From Datnioides undecimradiatus (taxonomy: Eukaryota > Chordata > Actinopteri > Lobotiformes > Datnioididae): a DNA stretch of 64,000 nt. How positions within the stretch are numbered: the stretch's first letter is position 1; every line of letters starts with the position of its first letter. Location: positions 3,696,419 to 3,760,418 of the forward strand of contig WARS01000036.1 of assembly GCA_008933995.1 (NCBI GenBank), written 5' to 3'. The notes beneath the pieces were generated by a model that was not told the DNA's origin, searched no databases, and saw nothing but the letters and a program-made list of their open reading frames with translations. The translations under genes and the position numbers were made by a program. Positions 50,215-61,050 of the stretch are shown here, piece by piece.

Positions 50215-51130
50215 GGGTGTCGTTATGATCCGCTCCCGCTCGGCCTTTTTCGCCCATCTTCGCCCGCACATCGGCAAGTTCCGGCCAGTGTCGCCATCTG
50301 CTTTCTCGTCCTTCTCCAATCTCCGTGTTGTTGTTCCCGGTGACGCGGCGGAGGTGTAGCCTGACGCGGGCTCTTACGTGTCGGCCAGAATAAAAGTGGA
50401 GCTCCGGAGGCCCGGGAGTGACGAAGGGAGTCTGTATCGGTAAGGACGGAGCGGTGTCCGGGGCTCAGAGACACCGGACGCGGCCGTAGAAAGTGTCGGT
50501 CTGGTCGGGTTCGGCCCGGAGGAAACAAAGAGATCATGGCGCCGCGGTGTGTTTGTAGCAGGATGGAGGGAGGGGAGGCTGCGGCTCTTTGACAGGGACG
50601 GAGCAGATGTGTGGCTCTGATAGTGAACCGGGAGAGACAGTTTGCGTGTTAACACATCGGAAACTGTCACTGGACTTTAGCGTCGTTCGTACGCTCTGCT
50701 GTCAAATGATGCTGTGACTGTAAGAGCGCAGGTTTGCGCCGTTTTCCCGTTAACGGCGCATTCAGTGCATTAGCCGCAACATGTGCGTTTGTTTCCATCA
50801 CTCGCTCGTCTTGATGTGATGTTTGCGCTCTCATTCATATTCCTCGTGATGCCCCCACCTGATCATTTCAGCTCAGCGTGATCAGTGACTCTTGTTGCGA
50901 CTCTTCATTCATTTGTTGTGTACAGAAATCGGCCATTGCAGGCCGTCTCGTTTGGTTGCACGTTGCAAACACGAACTCGGGCCCGGAGACTGAACTCGCA
51001 CCTTGTGTTTGCGGTTAAATCAAGTTTTAAGAGTTTCTTATCTCCCGGGATGTGACCGGTGTGCGTTTAAGGGGGCGTTGCCCCGGCCATGTGGCTCCGC
51101 TGTCACACACGGAGCATCCGAGTGATTTTT
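50215..51130 (+). promoter_or_regulatory. creb1: CREB1 CpG-rich promoter
   Basis: CpG density rises sharply over this block compared with both sides. CRE half-sites TGACG occur at 50341, 50362 and 50419, and a TTACGTG word at 50374. Mammalian CREB1 promoters are CpG islands with CREs that allow autoregulation, so the arrangement fits. No TATA box is evident near the presumed start. The transcription start cannot be fixed from sequence. Confidence 0.65.
50390..50439 (+). other. creb1: Probable CREB1 non-coding exon 1 (3' boundary)
   Basis: TCTGTATCG is followed by GTAAGG at 50440, a strong splice donor inside the CpG-rich block. CREB1 in mammals has a non-coding first exon and starts translation in exon 2. 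The start of the exon given here is a guess; the donor is the supported part. It would be joined to the acceptor at 53619. Confidence 0.4.
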
Positions 51131-53619
51131 GAAAAGCAGAGGGAGAAATGTGTAAAGCCAATCATGCGGCGGAGAGAAGCTACGCACAGTGTGAGATCAC
51201 AGTGAACAACACGTCCCAGATCAACGCTCACCGCACAGCCCCGAGTCAGCCGGAGATCACACCTCTGAGGCCAAAACGCTTCTGTAAAGTCGTGGTGATG
51301 TTCGCAGGTCGCCTGCTAGATCAGAGCTACAGTGTCCACGCGTGTGCCACCCAACAGTTAGCTGTGTCTTCACCAGAAGGCTTTTTAGTTTCCTATAGAG
51401 TTTAATTAAACTGTGTGACATCTGGTTGAGAGGTGTGACAAATGTCACTAACAGCCCCCCCCCAAATTATTATTATTATAGTTAAAATGTTTTTAATTAT
51501 TAAAATCAACAACGCTTTATTTTATGTTCTTAAAATTAGTAAAATTGTTGTTAACAAATTTGAAAAGTGTATTTTTCTCATAATATTTTGCAGCAATGTT
51601 TTTCAAGCCTTTCAGCTCATTTGCTAATATCAGTTTTATTTTCATTTTTAATATGATTATTGTTCATCTAGAAGTACTACTGCAAACTCTATATGAGGGA
51701 TTATTAGTGTGAATATCCCACTTTATATCACAGTTTGTCAAGCTTTTTAATTTAATTAATTCCAGGGTGGTTCCAGGTGACAACAAGATGCAGTTAGGTG
51801 ATACGCGACCTGGCTGGGGCTGGCTGTTAAAGGCATCATTCACACTGATAAAATGATGTAAAGGAGTCAGGTGCAAATGTCAGGTCTGACTGAACACGGG
51901 AGAGACACTGGACGCTGGGGGCAGAGTCTGAGTAATGTTACAGATCAAGCTAGTGTTCCTGCAATCTCGCAGCTTCTGTCAGAGCATGTCGGTTGTTCAC
52001 GGTGGTGCTAGAAGGCTGTAGCGCAGGGGAGAGCCGTCTGTCCCTCTCTCTCACTGCTTCTCAGTTAAAATGCTTTGCTTTTCGTATGTACTGTGGCTCT
52101 TTGCATCAACTCAGCGTGTCGCCACACACTGTTTTGGCCATAAAGTGCATATTTTAAAATGGTTAGTAGTTATCACACCATGCACGTTTGCTCATTCAGG
52201 CTATTTAATTTGACAGTTTAGCGTCACTCTCAAATATAATATGCATTCTTATGAAAAGATTTCCTTCTACAGTGTTAGTACTGTTAAGAAAATAGGACAT
52301 TGTATAGTGAAGTTATAATAAAGTATTTATTAAACCAAAGAAAATCATTCTGTTTTCATTCTTCAAGGGTTATTGCAACTGATAATGACAATAATAATAA
52401 TAATAATAACAATAATAATAGTGGTGTAATAAAGATCACTGTAGAACCGTCCTGTCCTCTGAGGGAGTTATCTCAACATGAAAAGGTCTCACTGCAGAAT
52501 TACAGCATGGAGTTGCATAACCACAATGATTATGGTCTGCCTACAGCCAGCACTCAGACGGTGGCGTCTCCTTCATGTCTTTCGCTCATCGAAATCATTT
52601 GGTTGCGTTTTGGCCCGCGAAGAGCAGTTTTCAGACAGTTCCTCCGAGTTTTGCGCCTCACCACGTAACGAATAACGAACAGACGCAGATGTGCCCACAT
52701 CCAGTTTCCCACACATTTTCCAATTTAGTACCTATAACTTTATAGTTCATTTTACAGCTGCACTGCTATGCAGGTCTGGAAGAAAAGCTTCAACTCTCCC
52801 AGTGAAAGCCTAGAACGGTTTTAAACTCCGTTGCCACCCGGGGAATTCCCCACATTTTATGATTGCGGAAAAGTTTTCTGAGGTTAGTCAAACATTCCTG
52901 AATGATTGGAAATGACTGTTAGGTTTTTTTTAAGATCTCTGCAGTTAATTTAATAAGGAAACCTAACTTGAAAAGACCGGAGGACAATCAGACCTGGTGT
53001 GAAAAAGGACCCGTGGGACCTGAAACGCGATCTGTCCCAAGCAAACTAAAACAGAGAGGAGACGATGTCGGTGGCAGCAGCTCCACCGGCTAACAGGTGG
53101 AAAAGAATAGCAGCACGTGTGATTTAACTTGCACAGAACAGTTCACACCCCCAGTCTGCCTCAGAAAACACATTGTCCCGCCTGCGATCATGACTCACCA
53201 CCCGGCCAAAGCTGATAGAGACGTTAACTTGAACCATAGACTGTTTACGTCAGACCATCCAGTGGAACAGTACAAGACGTCCAAGGACATTTAATAGGTA
53301 CTTTACAGATGTGCTTAACCTCCAAAGAACCGACAGTGAACATTCTGTGTGATGTTTTTGCATAACTGAGATGGAAAAACACGGAGGGAGGAATCAGTCA
53401 GGAACATTCCTGAAACTAATCCAGAAAAGAAGGATTTTTTTCTCAGAGGTGGTATTTAGTTGACATCATTTCTGGCAGGTTATTCAAAGCATTTCTGGCA
53501 CTTCTGGCGTTCAAATGTAATAAATCTCTACCTGTTTTCCTTCAGTACGCTCCGAAGTCCACTGTGTTTGCTCGTACGTGCCCGTTTCATATCCTGACCC
53601 TTCAAATCTCCGTTCGCAG
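50440..53619 (+). other. creb1: CREB1 intron 1
   Basis: About 3.2 kb between the presumed exon 1 donor and the acceptor before the ATG exon. It contains an (AAT)n repeat at 52389-52420, CpG-rich sequence at its start and a CRE-like TTACGTCA at 53245-53252. No other exon is recognised. Confidence 0.5.
52389..52420. repeat. (AAT)n trinucleotide repeat
   Basis: About 10 ATA/AAT units with one AAC interruption. Confidence 0.92.
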
Positions 53620-53627
53620 CTCACCCA

Positions 53628-53732
53628 ATGAAGATGGAGTCAGCAGTGGAGGCTCAGCAAGGGGTGGAGACTGCTGTGACTGAGACAGAGAGCCAGCAGA
53701 TCACCCCGGCACAGATCGCTACCCTGGCACAG
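53628..53732 (+). CDS. creb1: CREB1 coding exon 1 (residues 1-35)
   Basis: The exon begins at about 53620 after CGTTCGCAG, with an 8-base 5'UTR tail before the ATG, and ends CTGGCACAG followed by GTAATG. Residues run from MKMES to ATLAQ. Phase 0 at its end. Confidence 0.95.
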
Positions 53733-56104
53733 GTAATGGATGATGCTGACGACCAGTTCTTCCAGTCCAGGCAAGCTGTGGCCTTCAGCAGTTTGGTTAA
53801 GTTTAGAAGTAAGGGTGCACATGTTCAATGAACAACGTTCACTTATATTGTTTTCAGCGCCACAAACGTTTAACAGTCCATGTTAAAGTCCGCATAGCAG
53901 ACAGCCACAGTCACATCACCTCTGAATTTCAGGTATCCATGACAACGGGCCACGCCTCGGCAACAGGTCCCACAGTAACACTGGTACAGCTTCCCAACGG
54001 CCAGACGGTTCAGGTCCACGGCGTCATCCAGGCTGCACAGCCATCTGTGATCCAGTCCCCGCAGGTCCAGGCCGTACAGGTGAAAACACACACACACACA
54101 CACACACCCACCAAGTTTTAGGTGTTTTATATTTTAGCTGCAGTGATCAGAACATAAGGTCAGAAAGTTTGTTTGGATCATTTATTGATTGCGTTTATTT
54201 ATTTATTGATTTGTTGCTCCGTTTGTTTGTCGCAGATCTCCACCATAGCGGAGAGCGAGGATTCACAGGAGTCGGTCGACAGTGTGACTGACTCTCAGAA
54301 GCGCAGGGAGATCCTGTCACGGCGTCCGTCATACAGGTCAGTTTTATATGTGTGCATGTGTTAGAGGGTGGATAACTGGGCTGGGGTCAGACAGAACTCA
54401 CAAATGATATTTGGATTTGAGCACATCTTTCACATCTTCACATCACCTTTTGGTTGTCATTAACGAGCAATTGTGTTGACAGGGTAACGTTAATTCAGTA
54501 ATACTTTGGGATATTCATTCAAATCTATGGATATGTATTAGTAATTAATTAGTAATACAAATTATAAATAGTTTCATATATTTCAAAAATATTTGAAATA
54601 TAGTATTTAAAATCAGGAAAATAAGTTTTTCATTTTTCATTTTCGTAAACCAGAAACAGCGGGGATGATTTGATTCAGTAACTCCCACACTTGTTTATCC
54701 CAACAGGAAAATCTTAAACGACCTTTCATCCGATGCACCGGCTGTCCCTCGCATCGAGGAGGAAAAAGCCGAAGAGGACTCGTCTGCTGCTGCCGCCACG
54801 CCCGCGATCACCACGGTTACTGTCCCCACACCCATCTATCAGACCAGCAGCGGACAATACAGTAGGTGAAAGTAGGCTCAGCGGGGGAGGGGGGGTGAAG
54901 TCAACCTGTTAGGCCTTGTTCAAACATGACGACGCTAGTGGGGAACATGCAAATCTGTCGCTATCATTCATCCTCTGTGCTCCTCACTGTCTGACAGGTG
55001 AGGCTGGTAGAGGGAGGACAGGCTGCTTTGGCTGCGTTAACGCTGTGTATCTGTCAGTTTCTGCCTGTTGGCAACGGATCACTTGAACAGTCAAAGCAGC
55101 TTAATAATCAAAATATGACTTGATGCATCGTGGTTAAACAAGGTTAAAGGAGTTAAAGCAAAGTTAATCACGCCGTTTCTTCCTGCCTGGAGTACAAAAA
55201 GAAATATGACCATACCATAATATTAATAAACATATTTTTAATGCTTGTTATTTTTCCTGATAAACTCTCTCATTCTCCTCGCTCATCTGTTCCTCTCACC
55301 AAACACACAGTTGCGATCACGCAGGGCGGGGCCATTCAGTTGGCTAATAATGGCACAGATGGAGTCCAGGGCCTTCAGACTCTGACCATGACCAACGCAG
55401 CAGCAGCCGCCCAGCCTGGAGCCACCATCCTCCAGTACGCACAGACCAGCGACGGCCAGCAGATACTGGTTCCCAGTAACCAGGTGGTGGTCCAAGGTGA
55501 GAGCGTGCTGTGTTTACATCAACTGTATTAATGAAGTGGGCTGAAACCAGTGATATCTCATAAGATAAACAATTCAATGACAAGTGGTTTTATTCATTTT
55601 AACATCCGCTCTCTGCCAACCGCACCTTTCAGCTGCGTCCGGTGACGTCCAGGCATATCAGATCCGAGCAGCGCCTGCCAGCACCATCGCCCCTGGGGTG
55701 GTCATGGCCTCATCCCCCGCCCTCCCCACCCAGGGCGCTACTGAGGAGGTGACCCGCAAACGGGAGGTCCGCCTCATGAAGAACAGGTATGAACAGGCTG
55801 GGAGTCTGTGTCTCTGTGTGTACGGTGTCAGTGGTGGCTTTGCTTTGTGATTTCAAATATCCAAGCTGGTGACTGAAATGTGTCACAATGTGCATCGGTC
55901 GGCCTGGGGCAAGTCCCAATTGAGTAAGAAAGACCAACTGTGTCTAATCCCTCCTACAGAGAAGCAGCCCGTGAATGTCGCAGGAAGAAGAAGGAGTATG
56001 TTAAGTGTCTGGAGAACCGAGTCGCCGTCCTGGAGAACCAAAACAAGACACTAATCGAAGAACTTAAAGCTCTTAAAGACCTTTACTGCCATAAATCTGA
56101 GTAG
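53628..56104 (+). CDS. creb1: CREB1, cyclic AMP-responsive element-binding protein 1 (complete, 7 coding exons)
   Basis: Coding exons: 53628-53732, 53933-54079, 54236-54336, 54707-54861, 55311-55496, 55633-55786, 55960-56104. The joined frame is 330 residues, has no stop and all introns are GT-AG. Residues 36-84 form the glutamine-rich Q1 region (PTVTLVQLPNGQTVQVHG). The kinase-inducible domain (85-135) carries ILSRRPSYR; S116 is the equivalent of mammalian Ser133, phosphorylated by PKA and CaM kinases to recruit CBP/p300. Q2 is at about 147-266. The bZIP follows: basic region KREVRLMKNREAARECRRKK with N282 and R290 of the N-x7-R signature, then leucines 300, 307, 314, 321. The start MKMES resembles the vertebrate MTMES. 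The 14-residue alpha insert is absent, so this corresponds to the delta form (327 residues in human). It works in the nucleus as a dimer on TGACGTCA. Paralogue a or b is not decided. Confidence 0.97.
53933..54079 (+). CDS. creb1: CREB1 coding exon 2 (Q1, residues 36-84)
   Basis: Acceptor TTTCAG at 53927-53932, donor GTGAAA at 54080. It encodes 49 residues, from VSMTTG to PQVQAVQ, in phase 0 at both ends, so skipping would keep the frame. A CA repeat begins 5 bases into the next intron. Confidence 0.96.
54084..54108. repeat. (CA)n repeat next to a CREB1 splice donor
   Basis: About 12 CA units starting within the first 6 bases of the intron after the Q1 exon. CA repeats bind hnRNP L, a known splicing regulator; effect here is inference. 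Confidence 0.9.
54236..54336 (+). CDS. creb1: CREB1 coding exon 3 (kinase-inducible domain, residues 85-118)
   Basis: Acceptor GTCGCAG, donor GTCAGT. Encodes ISTIAESEDSQESVDS through RRPSYR. The final Arg codon is split AG/G. The phosphoacceptor Ser116 is in this exon. Confidence 0.96.
54707..54861 (+). CDS. creb1: CREB1 coding exon 4 (residues 118-170)
   Basis: Acceptor CCAACAG, donor GTAGGT. Encodes KILNDLSSDAPAVPRIEEEK, completing the CBP-binding helix, to TSSGQY. It has an extra run of alanines (SSAAAATPA) compared with the mammalian protein as I recall it. Confidence 0.95.
55311..55496 (+). CDS. creb1: CREB1 coding exon 5 (Q2, residues 170-232)
   Basis: Acceptor AACACACAG, donor GTGAGA. 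Encodes IAITQGGAIQLANNGTDG to VPSNQVVVQ. This is part of the constitutive activation domain. Confidence 0.96.
55633..55786 (+). CDS. creb1: CREB1 coding exon 6 (residues 232-283)
   Basis: Acceptor CCTTTCAG, donor GTATGA. Encodes AASGDVQAYQIRAAP to KREVRLMKNR, reaching the first half of the DNA-binding basic region. Confidence 0.96.
55960..56104 (+). CDS. creb1: CREB1 last coding exon (basic region end and leucine zipper, residues 283-330)
   Basis: Acceptor CTCCTACAG. Encodes EAARECRRKKKEYVKCLENR, the four zipper leucines and the terminus LYCHKSE, then TAG at 56102-56104. Confidence 0.97.
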
Positions 56105-59100
56105 TTACTGTCCTGAAAACTGAGCTGGGCAAAGTAGCATTTCAGTTCTCCTCAAATACTTTGACTGTTTGATTCTGCCTGCCTGGCCTTCCAGTCTGCA
56201 CGCAGCCGGCTCTTCTTGATGAGGTCGCCCTAATCCGGCTCTGCTCGCAACTCTTCCACGCTTCTCTTCAGCAGGCTGTCAGAAAAATATATTTAAAATA
56301 CACTAAATCATTCCAAGCTCACTACAGAGAAAAGGCCTGTATGTACCAAGGTCTATCCGTGTCTATCAGCCAGGTCTCCTGATAGACTTAGCAAAGTGCT
56401 AACTAAAACTGTATCATCTCAAACCGTCACTAAAAGGGTAAAAACCAGCTGCTGAAACAGGCGACATGTTGCATCAGTTAGTATAACTGGAGTCCAGCGA
56501 GGCAGATGAAATATTATTTTTACATCTTCTTTCAACAAAAGGAACCTCCGTGTTGTCCACGGCTGCGCGAGGCTCACACTTGATCGACCTTATCGGCCCA
56601 GTCGAGCATTTGTGTTTTACTATGCGAGCAATAATGCCCGACCAGTTGTCCTCGAAGCATCCGCGCTGTTGCTGTGGCTACCTGCATTTTAGTTTGCCTT
56701 GCCATCAAGAGTTCCTTTTCTTTTGCCGCGGTGCAGCTTCACATTCATGGTGGTGAGTTCGGTCCAACAGCAAGACCCAGTTTGTAAAAAGTCCTTATGA
56801 AAACTCTTTAATTGTGTTCATACTTTATCCTAAAACCATTTGTGCGACGGTTGGGACTCTGTCGGCCAGCTCAGTCAGTTGCAGTTAAAGGCTTTGACTG
56901 AATTGCGAATCTCTACTTGATCCTGACGTGAGCCAGCTTCTTAAAACTCTGACCACTCTGTACAGCGGACGCGGCGACTAATTGGGCACAAACAAGTTAT
57001 TATTTTCTGAGTGTTCTGAAAGATGCTGCCAACTGCCAATCGTGACGGACGTGGAACCGCGAGTCAGCAGATAGTGGATGGCCGCGGTCACATGGACGTA
57101 TCATACTGTGATGTCCTGCTTTCAGTTCACTTGTATTGTTTTACAGCTTTGACACAGGCAATAGTCAGAGATGCTATAACAAAGAAGCTTTTCAACAGAG
57201 GCGGTTTAAAGAAAGATTTACGGCCTCACCTTTACAGCTTTGTCCAACAGTCTGTTTGTCCTGATAACTTTACTCACCAGCTCAGCAGGAGGCCCATAAA
57301 GGCAACGTAAGGTCCCGCTTATCTGAACTATCCGGAAGTGAAAACAAATCTATATGTTGGAATCATAACCCAACCTGGTTGTTGCGGAAAAACACCGTAC
57401 TTAATTAGACGCGAGTCGTTTTTCAAGGCAAAGCACAATTTTAATGGGCATTCAGGTGCGTTCGTGGTCCCGCGTAATTGGGTGCGTCGCTGTAACAGTG
57501 GCTGGCTGTGTCCGCAGATGTCAGCCGTAAACTGCACAAGGTAAATGTGACAGATGAGAGTGATGCCTGAAAGGAAGAAGTGATCATCCAGGTTGTACAA
57601 AAACACAGCTACTGAGTCATGTAACACCAAATCTCATTGTGCCACGGTAAGCTTCCAGTTCCATGAGCTACTACTTTTCAGTGCTTTGCAATATTGCGTC
57701 TGTTTTGCGATGCCTGTTAAGTAGCTGTGAAATATGGCTGACAACAGCATGTGAGATGTGAGTGCTGCAGGGCCACTCTTCGAGCATGTAGCAGATTGGA
57801 TTCTTTTGCGAAATCTACAGACGACGCAGGCTACAACTACATAAGCTTAACACTAATAATCCATGAAAACGTTCATCCTGTTGAAAAGAGATCCCTTTTC
57901 TGGGACTATGATGTTTTTGAGAAGATACATGTACGTACTTGTCTGTTTATTTTTTTATATCCCTGTACATAGACTCTACAGCATGTGTAGACCTTGTGTA
58001 TTTCTGTTTATTTGATATGAGAAATGTTCTTATGGCTTGTATGAAATCAACTTTGCATATTTGTAACATAATAGAAGACAATGTATGTGTGTATTCATGT
58101 AATCCACCAGGCCTACCACCATCATGGCAGCTAAGTGTATGAGAAAAGGCCTTTGCTGGAGATGTTATGTTTTGGAATGGTGTACTCTGTTTAGGATTGA
58201 CGTTGTGTGTTTGTAGAGAAGGGCGAGTCTGTTGACAGCAGTCGGGGCCCACAACATGTCGGTTTCATTGTTAACTTTTTTTTTTTTTTTTTAAACTGCA
58301 CAGCAGAACCTTTGGTGGTTTGAGTCTCAGCCACAGACGGTTGTGTTTTTAACTGTAGATGTATTTTTGCCTGACAGATCCTAAACGGCTCCATCAATAA
58401 CCAGTTTATATCTTCCAATTCATCAAATGAAAGCACAATTTTCTTTCCACTGGAGCCTTTTAAATGTTCATGTTTATTATATATTGACTGTTTTTATGAT
58501 ACTCTCAAGCTACACTAGATACTTTTTTCTTTTTTTTTTTTTGGCATTGGTTCCCATGGTAAGATCTGTGTTAGTTAAATCCACAGCCCCAGTATTGGTT
58601 TAGTTCAAGTGTAGGTTCACCTGAATCCTCCATCAACAAAAATAGTCTATCTGTGGGTATAAGACAGGATTTTGTTATGGATATTCCTCGAGCTCAAGCT
58701 ATAACTTGGTAACCTCTGTTTCTTAGCGGCATCAAAGTCCATCCATGTCCTTTGAAACAGTAGTTTCACGAATTAACTTAACTTGAGGTCCACTTAATGG
58801 CTTTTTGCAGCCCTTTCAAATACGTCTCACTTCCTCAGCAGATGGGGTTCACTCAGTTGTCATTACAAGACTAAGACTATATGAGTACTAGAAGTAAATG
58901 GGAATAAGATACTAACCTTTCTGACCCTGTTCAGAGGTGTTTAGTTGCACACTCCAGAAGCTAGCAAATGCACTGAGCTCAAATTGTTTCAATTTAAGAA
59001 ATAAGTTTCAAAACCTCAGTCATCAGGGGGAATTTGAGGCACCATCAGTCGCTCTAACAATAAGGGTGCGTACCTTAATTGTTGTTTGTTTCTTTTGTAT

Positions 59101-60155
59101 TCATTTTTTAAAAGAATCGTTGGTTAATGGCAACTCTGCCATTTTTATTTTTCTATTTAAGATCATTTTGATATTGTACAGTACACTGTATGTGTTTGAA
59201 GTGTATAGAGGATTAAAGGGTTGGACCGTCTGAAGAAATCACACAGCAGCTCATACTTGGAGTAATTCATAGAGCTGAATGATTAATCTCATGTTGACCC
59301 ACGACACATTAGCATACACTGTAGCTGTACATGTCCCTGTTTTGCTTTCCTTACTGTCCGTCACTGTTACATTAGAGAAATGTACGTAGAGACATAACAC
59401 AATGATGAAGTTTCCTTTTTGTAATGCATTTAAAAACAATGAAATGAAAAACAGGAACAATGAGGAAACCACAATTTTGGACTCGCTGATTGTGAAGTGT
59501 ATTTCAGAGAAGAGGAAACTGTTTAATGGAATCCTTAAATGTGCCAGGGACGTAACAATGTGTGTAGGGATGGGTAGCACTCAAAACCTTTAGATACCGG
59601 TGCCATCAGATACTTGAGATGAAAACTTTTGTAAGTATCTTCCAAAAAAATTATCATTTTCACCTCTTGTAATTAAAACATACTGTACTGGTGCTGAAAA
59701 AAAAAATCTGGTAATATTTTTTTTGTCGTTAATTTGATATAGTGAGTTCAACTTTGTGATGTGATTACACAATATCTTTCCAACCGACCCAAAAGTGTTT
59801 TCATTTCTGTGCCAGAATAGTTTAAACCCACGGGCCTCATTTGTGCATGAAATTGATTGATATCCATGTGTGTAAAAGCATATACAGTATATATATATAT
59901 CATTTCTAGAACAGTAATAACATTTTTCTAACTTTTAATGTGATGGGTTTATATATTGCCACTTTTACAAGTTATCGATTTAAAATGCCATGTATTGTAT
60001 AGTATCTTGTAGAGACAAGGTCACCAAATGATGCATTATATACGGTTTGTTTCGACATCGTCACGTTATGAAACTATACCAGCCCATTATTTGAAAGTGC
60101 TGTTACTCTTTTGTAAACACTTGCTATGTTGCAATAAACTGCTCTTGAAGATTGC
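56105..60155 (+). other. creb1: CREB1 3' untranslated region
   Basis: About 4 kb of AT-rich, non-coding sequence from the CREB1 stop to an AATAAA at 60133-60138. Vertebrate CREB1 mRNAs have long 3'UTRs. A Pumilio-type element, TGTACATA, lies at 57964-57971, and poly(T) tracts at 58268-58291 and about 58528-58542. The (TA)n at about 59888-59900 is short. No coding frame of note. Confidence 0.65.
60133..60138 (+). promoter_or_regulatory. creb1: Candidate CREB1 polyadenylation signal
   Basis: AATAAA followed by ACTGCTCTTGAAG. It is the last good hexamer before the CpG-rich CCNYL1 promoter, so it is the best guess for the transcript end. Confidence 0.5.
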
Positions 60156-61050
60156 TATGCATTTCATTGTCAATCAGTCAGATGAATGATCCATTCATGA
60201 CGGACAGAAGGAGCGGAGGAGGGTAATGCAGACGTTTAGGACTAAATTTAAATCCTGCTGCGTTTATAATGGACATAAGCACAGGGTACATTCAAATACA
60301 TATGAGGAGAATATTAAAACAACATTTAATACCATTTTGAAGAATTAGGTAATCGTGTTGACGATATCAGACGTTTAGTCAGATGCATAAAGAAATTTGG
60401 CCATGTATTCAAATATTACTAGTGTACGTAAAGTATCAAAAGTAAACACTCAGTATGCATTATGTCTATATCAGGGTGATATTTTCATAATGTGTGTATT
60501 AATGTATCCTGCTGATCACGTGTTTTGTGAGTAAAGTCTTTATTTGCAAAGTAACTATGCCTGTCAGATAATGTAATTTAAAAAAAAGTACAATCATATT
60601 TCCATTAAATATTAGGACAAGGAGGAGTTACATGGCAAATGTTGACATAGCTATACCTGTGCGAAGTTTCCCACCTTGTACCAACTAGAGAAAGTATGTT
60701 TTTGTCCCTGTCTTTGACACAAAGGAACTATTTGTCTGGCCAATAGACAGATGCTGTAATATTTCATAAACACTGAGATTTCATTTTTTAAATCTGTAAC
60801 AAAAGACATCTTTAATGTCCCATTCAATAATTTTGCTTGAATGAGGAGGGATGCGTTGATTGGCAGGTATACAGTGCAATAGACGACGGACTTCTGCCCT
60901 CACTGTCAAAAAAGGGTGTGGATCGGTGATGATACAAAAATAGTAGCGTTGTAAATACATTTCATCGGTTTAAATCGTCTACAACAGGCAGCTTCTTCAA
61001 CCAATGAACGGCTTTAAAGGGAGCTTGTTTTGATTTATCATCCAATTGGA
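60156..61050. other. Short intergenic space between CREB1 and CCNYL1
   Basis: About 0.9 kb without an open frame of 60 codons on either strand. In human, METTL21A lies between CREB1 and CCNYL1 on the opposite strand. No trace of its methyltransferase motifs is seen here or in the part of CCNYL1 intron 1 that is visible. Confidence 0.6.
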
